The notes beneath the pieces were generated by a model. That model did no database searches and was not told the origin of the DNA. It worked only from the letters and a program-made list of their open reading frames with translations. Below are positions 57,281 through 64,000 of a stretch of DNA of 64,000 nt, one piece after another. This DNA is from Rotaria sordida. Its lineage: Eukaryota; Rotifera; Eurotatoria; Philodinida; Philodinidae. How positions within the stretch are numbered: the first letter of the stretch is position 1; the number at the start of each line of letters is the position of its first letter. A program made the position numbers and the translations under genes. The DNA lies in NCBI GenBank assembly GCA_905250125.1, contig CAJNOL010000054.1, positions 219,400 to 283,399 of the forward strand. Direction: 5' to 3'.

Positions 57281-59684
57281 GAACTTAGTTGTCAAAAATT
57301 TTCAACACTGATATACGATAGAATTAGAGAATGCAATGTGACACTGCGACTTGTGGATCATTAGTTTAAAAATTTATTATGGTTGATTGAGAAAACAAAA
57401 ATTAAGGAATTTCATCTACAATTTCTTATCAATTAAAACATCATTCGAAATGATTGTCCCTAATGAAGAGGAACAAATAATACTAAATGTATCAAACAAC
57501 ATTGAATTCTATCTACCGTTATATAAATTAGTATCACAGCTCTAAAGAATCTTCTTAAATAAATTCTATGAGCAAAATCAACACTGAAACAAATAATAAC
57601 AATTCGGTTTTTTTTGCCAGCGATTAACAAAGACATTCTCATTGTATGAGATCTTAAAAATTAAAAAATGATCAAATAAAAAAAGTTTCACTATTGAGAT
57701 AATCATTTGATGAATATAATTCTTGTTGACCGATCTATGTGTAAGAAATATGACACATTACTATCCTTCGTATAAACGAAGGTTTCCAGCAAATAATTAA
57801 ATTTATACATTTTGAGTTTTAATTAAGGGAAGAAGGACAAAAGCGTGACTCCACTACTTAGACATACGAGTCGAATATTGTAAAGTACGATACTCAACAT
57901 ACTTCATTCATATTTCGAAATACTGAAGTTGTATTTGTACCCTCTTGGTTGAACCCTTTGGCAGTAAAGTCTTTTTGGAAAAAAAGAAAATTTCTCTTGT
58001 TCTGTATATTTGATCATGAATCAATCTATATTTCTATTTTATAAAAATGTTTTATAAAATACCAGAATTACACCAAAAAGGTTTCTGATAAATGCTTTCA
58101 CGACAACTAATATTACATATAAGTCTATGTGTTTCAAAATACTAGGAAACCATTATGACCCTATATTGGGTTACCCATCCCCAAACGATTAAGTGCATTT
58201 GTTGTATCTTTCATATTTTTTATTTACATAGAAAGAAGTTTTTTTCAAGAACAAAACAATTGTTCTCATACATACGAAACTATTTATATCGGAAACATAG
58301 AGTAACTTTTCCATTTACATTGAGTACAGAAAAAATTGAATATCACCTTGAACTTCATTACAATAACCATGACTTCAAACCTGACCGAAAGAAAACAACG
58401 AATATAATTTCCATTGCTTACAGTTAAACATATTTTTATTTAAGAAGACATCACAGAAACATTTCAAATTATAACATGAAAACTTGTTTCTTTTCGTTAT
58501 GTTCAATGAAATATAGATGTATTTTGAGTGAACAAGTATATAACTAGATTCAAACTTGCTAAGAGTAGTGAAAAAGATTTTGTATGAATCAATAATAATC
58601 AAGTTCAAACATTTGATTACATGAGAATAAACAAAATTATTGTTTTTATCCAACAAATATTATATCAATGTAAAGTGATGAAAAAAAGTTTAATAACAAC
58701 GTATTTTTGATTTTTTTTTTCTATAATGTTGAGAAATTAACACAAATCTAGACAGTGATTTTAATAGCTAATAGAATTTTTTTATCTAATACATTCTACA
58801 CCAAGATTTCATAGAAAAAGGTTTCTAATAAAAGACGGACACCGTAGTTTTCAGATCCTAGATAACTTTGTTGGAACTATTGTTTAATCCTTTACCCCCG
58901 TAGTGGTTCCACATGATGTGGATATAATATAAGTATTGAAAAAGAATGCTAATACTCTTAGTAGAACCAACAAAATAAAAAGATCACCCAAACTCTTTTT
59001 CTTATGCGCAGGGTGCTATGGCCATTGCATTGGGGGTATTAGTAAAATACACTACAATCCACCTCAACCACTGTTTAACTCTAATTTATTATCAACCGAT
59101 AGAGATTAGACTTTCCCACTCATAGTACCCCACTATAAGCCATTTTCTTTGAAAAACTTTTGATAAAAATATCTAATATCATTTTGATCGGTCCACTATA
59201 AGTCCACTCCAATCCACTATGACTTATTCTCACCCGGATCTCAATGAGCACTAATTTTCGATAAAAAAAGATTATCGAAGTCGGGATGTGGGTGAATTTG
59301 AGTGAGTGTGGATTTGGGTGTCTATCTTCTCTCAATTAACATCTACACCCACCCACATCCACCTACACCCGCCCACACCCATACCCAAGCGGATACTAAC
59401 ATCGATACAATACCAACCAGAACAATGCGGAGATGTATATATCCCGAAGACAGAATAGAATTTAAAATACAGAAGTGCTATTATGACTGTTTTCTCATTT
59501 TTATCAGTTTTGTAAGTTATTTACTTCTGAAACGGAATTAGAAAACATATCCTTTTTTTTATAATCAATAGTTCATAAGTCTTACTACAAATAATATCTA
59601 GACTGATTTTGAATACCATGCTTCTTGTATTTCTTGGTAGAGTTATTACAAATGGCAATTTCATTGACCATTGGGAATAAAGGG
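57281..59684. other. Intergenic stretch
   Basis: No gene seen. It contains CCCACACCCA-type simple repeats at 59336-59395. Confidence 0.45.
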
Positions 59685-59689
59685 TTAAC

Positions 59690-59930
59690 AATGCCTTTTT
59701 AAAGAGCATAAAGTTCTGAACAAAATGAGGGATCGCCGCATTTTCTACGACCTTGCCTTAAAAAGTTAAAAGGACATCAAAAAAATCAAATTTACCAGAA
59801 AATCGACTAAAAACGACCTTTTTTCAGTTTTTGTACTACTTTTAAATTTTTAAGAGAAGATTGAAAAAAATGCAGCAATCTCTCATGTTGTTCATCATTT
59901 TGTGATCCGACAACTACTGTCTCCAGTTTT
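59690..59930. mobile_element. Short inverted-repeat element
   Basis: GAACAAAATGAGGGATCGCCGCATTTT at 59716 pairs with the complement of AAAATGCAGCAATCTCTCATGTTGTTC at about 59867-59893. Pairing continues inward through TTAAAAAGTTAAAAG / CTTTTAAATTTTTAAG. The overall hairpin is about 180 bp or a little longer; limits are approximate. Confidence 0.5.
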
Positions 59931-60249
59931 TTAGAAACCTTACCATCATAATTCACCTATGAAATCTTGCTTCAGAAAAATCCATTGGTTTTAATATCAC
60001 TATCTAGATTTGAGCTAATGGCTTAGCATTATAGAAAAAAAATCACAAATACGTTGTTGTTAAACATTTTTCTACCATCTTATATGGTTGCTACATGTTC
60101 GAAAAAATTTAAATTATATAAACAAGTTTTAACTGTCTTATTTCTATTATCACATCGGATATATATTTTTTCTGTTTTATTTGATTCTCAAATAAATATG
60201 AACAATAAAGTTTCATCACTTTTTTTTTGTCTGTTATTTACACAAATGT

Positions 60250-61356
60250 TTATGTATCCATGGCAGTAGTATTTGATACATGTTTGGATAAATATCGTTT
60301 AAATGATTCATCTTCTTGATCAAAATCATCCTGATCTTTATCTTCATCATCATCATCATCATCATCGGTTTCTTCATCATTATGAATATCATCATATCTA
60401 ATACGTTTTTCACTAATAATACTTTGTTCGGTATTTAAATCTTCTTTTAATCGTTTTAAATCTTTTTCATGTTTATCATTTTCACGTTTTAATTTTTTTT
60501 CTTGCCATTTATTATATTCAACTTTATAAACATGTTCATATTCATGACATGCATCATTAATAGAATCAAAAAATTCTTTACAACCATCACCTGTCATTGA
60601 ACTAAAACCAACACAACGTAAATTTGAATAAAATTCATCTAATACAAGACTTAATGATCGACATAAATCTGTTGAATATGAATGTTCTTGTTCAATAGCT
60701 GATTGAAATAATTCAAAATCATTCATCCATTCAAGTGCAAAACGATGATGAATTATATCAGTTTTATTTAATACAATTATAAATGGTAAACGATATTTGT
60801 AAAGTATTGATACAGCATAAAGCATATTTGACATAAATGTTATTGGATTTGATGAACGTGGTGTATCCATTATATAAACAACAATTGTTGGATAAGTTGC
60901 ACCTAATGTTTCAGTTATAATAGTACCTGATGCTGACCATGTGAATACTTCTATTTGACCGGGTGTGTCAAAAAGAAAATAATTATATTTTGTTTGATTT
61001 TTATTTAATATTGATAATAATTGATCAATTGTCATTGAAAATAAATTCAATGATGTTACAATTGCACCATTTGGACCAAGCCTATATTGCTTCATAACTT
61101 GCTTATAATTGACTGTATCACGAATATCAACATTACATGGATATGGTAATTCATGTACAGCTGGATCAAGATTAACAATATAAGGTGGAGTTTGTTCACC
61201 ATGTAAATAAGCATTTATACGTTGTATAAATGTTGTTTTTCCTGAACCAGCCATACCAAGTACAAGTATACATACTGGAAGTTTTGGTTCAGTACTTGCG
61301 CTTGTTGTTGTCGGTGGTGGTGGTGATGGTGGACTTGCTGTTGATTCTGTTTCCAT
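60250..61356 (-). CDS. GPN1: GPN-loop GTPase 1
   Basis: A single-exon frame of 368 residues (human 374). After a Pro/Thr-rich N-terminus, the P-loop is GMAGSGKTT at about residues 34-42. It is followed by [22 protein letters not shown], the signature Gly-Pro-Asn insertion at 94-96 ([16 protein letters not shown]), [16 protein letters not shown], the guanine-specificity motif NKTD, and GFSSMTGDG. The C-terminal third is a charged coiled coil ([20 protein letters not shown]) ending in an Asp/Glu-rich tail, as in GPN1. It assists nuclear import and assembly of RNA polymerase II together with GPN3. Lack of introns stands out against its neighbours. All motifs are intact, so it should be functional. 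Confidence 0.97.
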   Translation of the reverse strand: METESTASPPSPPPPTTTSASTEPKLPVCILVLGMAGSGKTTFIQRINAYLHGEQTPPYIVNLDPAVHELPYPCNVDIRDTVNYKQVMKQYRLGPNGAIVTSLNLFSMTIDQLLSILNKNQTKYNYFLFDTPGQIEVFTWSASGTIITETLGATYPTIVVYIMDTPRSSNPITFMSNMLYAVSILYKYRLPFIIVLNKTDIIHHRFALEWMNDFELFQSAIEQEHSYSTDLCRSLSLVLDEFYSNLRCVGFSSMTGDGCKEFFDSINDACHEYEHVYKVEYNKWQEKKLKRENDKHEKDLKRLKEDLNTEQSIISEKRIRYDDIHNDEETDDDDDDDEDKDQDDFDQEDESFKRYLSKHVSNTTAMDT

Positions 61357-62802
61357 CTAAAAATATTAAATTCTATAAAGGATTTATACTAATCAATGAC
61401 TCACAAGTGTATCCTTAGGAAAGAGAAACATATTAAAATTCATTTAAAATCTCAAGAAAATAGTTTAACAAAACTAGCTCTGATTCTTTGCTTAATAATA
61501 GACTTCTTTTTCAAAATAACGCATTCGAAAGTAGCATGTATCATAAAATTAAAGTTCAAATTCTATATCAAGACTTTAAAATAATCATGTCTCTCATACT
61601 AAAAAGATAAAATTTTTGTCAATTTTCATAACTATCTTATGCAGAAAAAACAATTAATCATGTTGGTGGCTCTGATATTTTCTCAATAACCATTTATTTG
61701 TTTCTTTTTTTTCTGAAGAAAAAAAAAATCAAACAACGAGATAAAAGAGCGAGCGCAAGTCTGCAAAGTAAGAGACAAACGATAATTTCATAACAATATA
61801 ATGGTTGAATAGGCTTATAGAGCAATATAATGATTCTTTGAAAAACAAACGGAAAAAACAAAAACAAAAACAAACAAAATCGAACCGAACACACTAAAAG
61901 AAACGGAGCGCGTACAATCTAGCAAATCTTTAACTTTTATCTCCTGTTTTTTTTTCTTTTACGAGACTCACGTAGTTGTATAATCATTCTCAAAAAAAAA
62001 AAAATTTTTTTTTTTCAACAACAAACAAAGAAGTAACGAAAAAGAACTCATCGATAAGAGCACGCGGGCACACGACTGATATAAAATGGTAGATGATTTG
62101 CTTTAGAAACAAAACAAAACAAAAAAAAAGAACTCCTCTGAAGTGTACACATATAATAATAAATCAAAAAACCAAAAACAGAACTAGTTAGTCTCGACAA
62201 AGACGTAAATAACAAACAGTTAAGATTGTTCGAACGTATACATACACACGCACCCACACATATATAGAGCTCAACGAGACAACTGACAAGAGATCGAAGT
62301 TTTTGTTTTAAACTAGTTCATTAACAAAACAATATAGTTCAACCAAAACAATACGGTATATACACATAATGAGAAGAAAGGAAGAAAGAAAGAAAGAAAG
62401 AAAAAAACACTCATGAGAGAGGAAACAAGAAAAACAAAACAAAAAGTAATAGTATTGCATAATGATAACCGATAATTCACCCTTGAAATTTAGTTTTTCT
62501 CTCAGAGTTTTTAATAGATACAGAAGTCATAACAAACCCAATAAGAATAAAGAATAATATGTTTATGAGTAGATAAAGAAAAACATACAGAAAAAAAACA
62601 GACATTGACGTAGAAAATAAGAGGGTGGGAAGGGAAGGACGAGAAGGAAGGCTTTTTTTTCTAAATAGTTAGACAATTTGAGCAAACATGGACAAGTAAA
62701 TAAATAATGTTTGGAGAAAAAGAGAACAAATCACAGTTTTTCGACGTGACACTAAAGACAAGACATACGAATATTGTTTCTTCTTATGTTATTGTGTCGC
62801 TC
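61357..62802. other. Intergenic region and likely 3' UTR of the gene at the right edge
   Basis: A-rich on the plus strand, with a GAAA microsatellite at 62379-62403 and GAAGG repeats near 62627-62652. No exon recognised. The right half is probably the long 3' UTR of the minus-strand gene ending at 62803. Confidence 0.45.
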
Positions 62803-64000
62803 TTATTTATTTCGTTTTTGAGGACCCCAAATAACTGGTATTGTATTCACTGTTGTTTGTGGCACTTGTGATGAACTATCATCTGTTGATAATGTGAGAC
62901 CATTACTGAACAATGGATATTCGCCTGAAAAAATAAAACAAAAAAACCGAAAATTTGATTTCTTATTTACAGAAATTTTTTTATAAATTATTTCAAGCTC
63001 AAAATACTATAAAACAACGAATCTTATTAAGATTTTTTTTTGTGTTGATTTTCCGACAAACTATATGTTGTTTGTTTTATGAAAAATTTTGTAAATCCTT
63101 TTTTCTTTGAAAAAAGTATAAATGCGCATATGATTTTCTTCGAAAGGTTAATATTAATTATGGATAATGTCAAATTAAATTTTTGTTCCATTTCAACAGT
63201 TACAATAATCGTCAAAAGTCTCACTACCACATAAAAAATATCTAAATTCGACTCTTTTTGCCTGATATTGTTATTGAACATAGTAGGATAAATCCTAATT
63301 GCTAGTACAACTACGGAGTTGATCGATCTCTGTATATTAGATACAGAATAAAAGCACTATTTTTTCTGTGGACCTCAAAAAAAAAACATTTTTATAGTTC
63401 ACCAATATTTCAAAGCATCCTTTTATTGGTAAATAGAATTGTACATATCTTTACTATGTCACACATAGGAAACATCTATCTGTTGTTATTCTGAGATGTA
63501 GTGACATATTCAATATCTGGAACGGTCTTCACATAGATTTCAACTTCACCAATGGCTATAATTATGAAATTCTCAAGAAATACTTGATTAAAGTAAACAA
63601 CTCATTATAGAAAATTTTTTGAGGCAAATGGAATGATGTTTATTATCATTGAAATTTTTTTTTTTTTTGTCAATCTTACCCAAATCATCTCGATTAGGTG
63701 CCATAGTAGTTGATGTTTTCATTGAATTTTCATGTTCATTACGTTGTTGTGAATAATTATTTTGTTCATATTCATTATCATATTCTTTTCCATTAGTCCA
63801 TGGTGCATTTTTAACTTGAAATGATGCTTGTCGTTGTTGTTTTTTATTTTTATTTTCATTGATTACTTTAACATTATTAGTTGTTGATCGATCTTGTTGA
63901 ATATTTGATGATTGTTGACCTGATATTGAATCATTTTGATTTTGTACATTTGTTGTTGGTCTATATGGAAGATCTTGAAGATAATCTTCTTCTAATAATA
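62803..64000 (-). CDS. 3' end of an unidentified, low-complexity protein gene
   Basis: Two exons are visible: 63680-64000, which runs off the window, and the last exon 62803-62934. They join in phase through GAT GAT TTG G | GC GAA TAT. The 150 visible residues are polar and Gln/Asn/Ser-rich: EEDYLQDLPYRPTTNVQ, NENKNKKQQRQASFQVKNAP, PWTNGKEYDNEYEQNNY and the end QTTVNTIPVIWGPQKRNK. That composition resembles disordered RNA-associated proteins, but no family is recognised. The 745-bp intron between the exons shows no gene. Confidence 0.65.

Noticed and set aside
59336-59395. CCCACACCCA repeats considered as telomere-like
   Set aside because: Units are irregular and do not form a constant telomeric hexamer or heptamer.

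Overview
The window is an AT-rich nuclear stretch from a ciliated animal. Genes have many short GT-AG introns (often 50-70 bp), A/T-ending codons, and metazoan content: RBBP5, ORC2, PLK1, HP1, katanin p60, DNAAF1, GPN1, TMEM41A, cysteine dioxygenase and mitochondrial EF-Ts. Base composition, small introns and a bacterial-type Uma2 (DUF820) domain spliced into a host gene suggest a bdelloid rotifer or a similar spiralian. That assignment is inference; no search was run.

Layout. 81-1184 (+): 3' part of a TRMT2A-like RNA methyltransferase whose catalytic motifs have decayed. 1185-5335: gene-free, with small DNA-transposon relics. 5336-5839 (+): small single-pass membrane protein. 5907-10811 (-): large secreted, Lys-rich protein with five copies of a VGW-x-[YF]-RYR motif. 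10812-12849: gene-free with a mariner-like foldback. 12850-17273 (-): katanin p60; its 2.1-kb intron holds a tRNA-like SINE and a hAT element nested in another foldback. 17565-21321 (-): mitochondrial EF-Ts carrying a 206-codon Uma2 cassette exon, with an intronless cysteine dioxygenase gene on the other strand inside its last intron. 21821-25030 (-): RBBP5. 25211-30143 (-): ORC2. 31420-33216 (-): PPGM-repeat protein with an assembly gap. 33723-36537 (-): TMEM41A. 37021-39382 (-): N/Q-rich protein. 42908-45655 (+): DNAAF1. 46281-50670 (+): PLK1. 53428-54280 (-): HP1. 54281-60249: mostly gene-free with foldback repeats and a possible gene relic. 60250-61356 (-): GPN1. 62803-64000 (-): 3' end of an unidentified gene.

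Exon structures were worked out by hand. For every complete multi-exon gene the exon lengths add to a whole number of codons with consistent splice phases. Most genes are housekeeping genes (chromatin, replication origin, mitosis, cilia, mitochondrial translation) with no operon-like link. Mobile DNA consists of short non-autonomous elements with terminal inverted repeats, mostly in introns and long intergenic stretches. No transposase gene or retroelement reading frame was recognised.

Most notable: the EF-Ts gene with an in-frame, symmetric Uma2 exon; the VGW-x-[YF]-RYR secreted repeat protein; the inactive-looking TRMT2A relative; and a pair of tRNA-derived SINE-like repeats.
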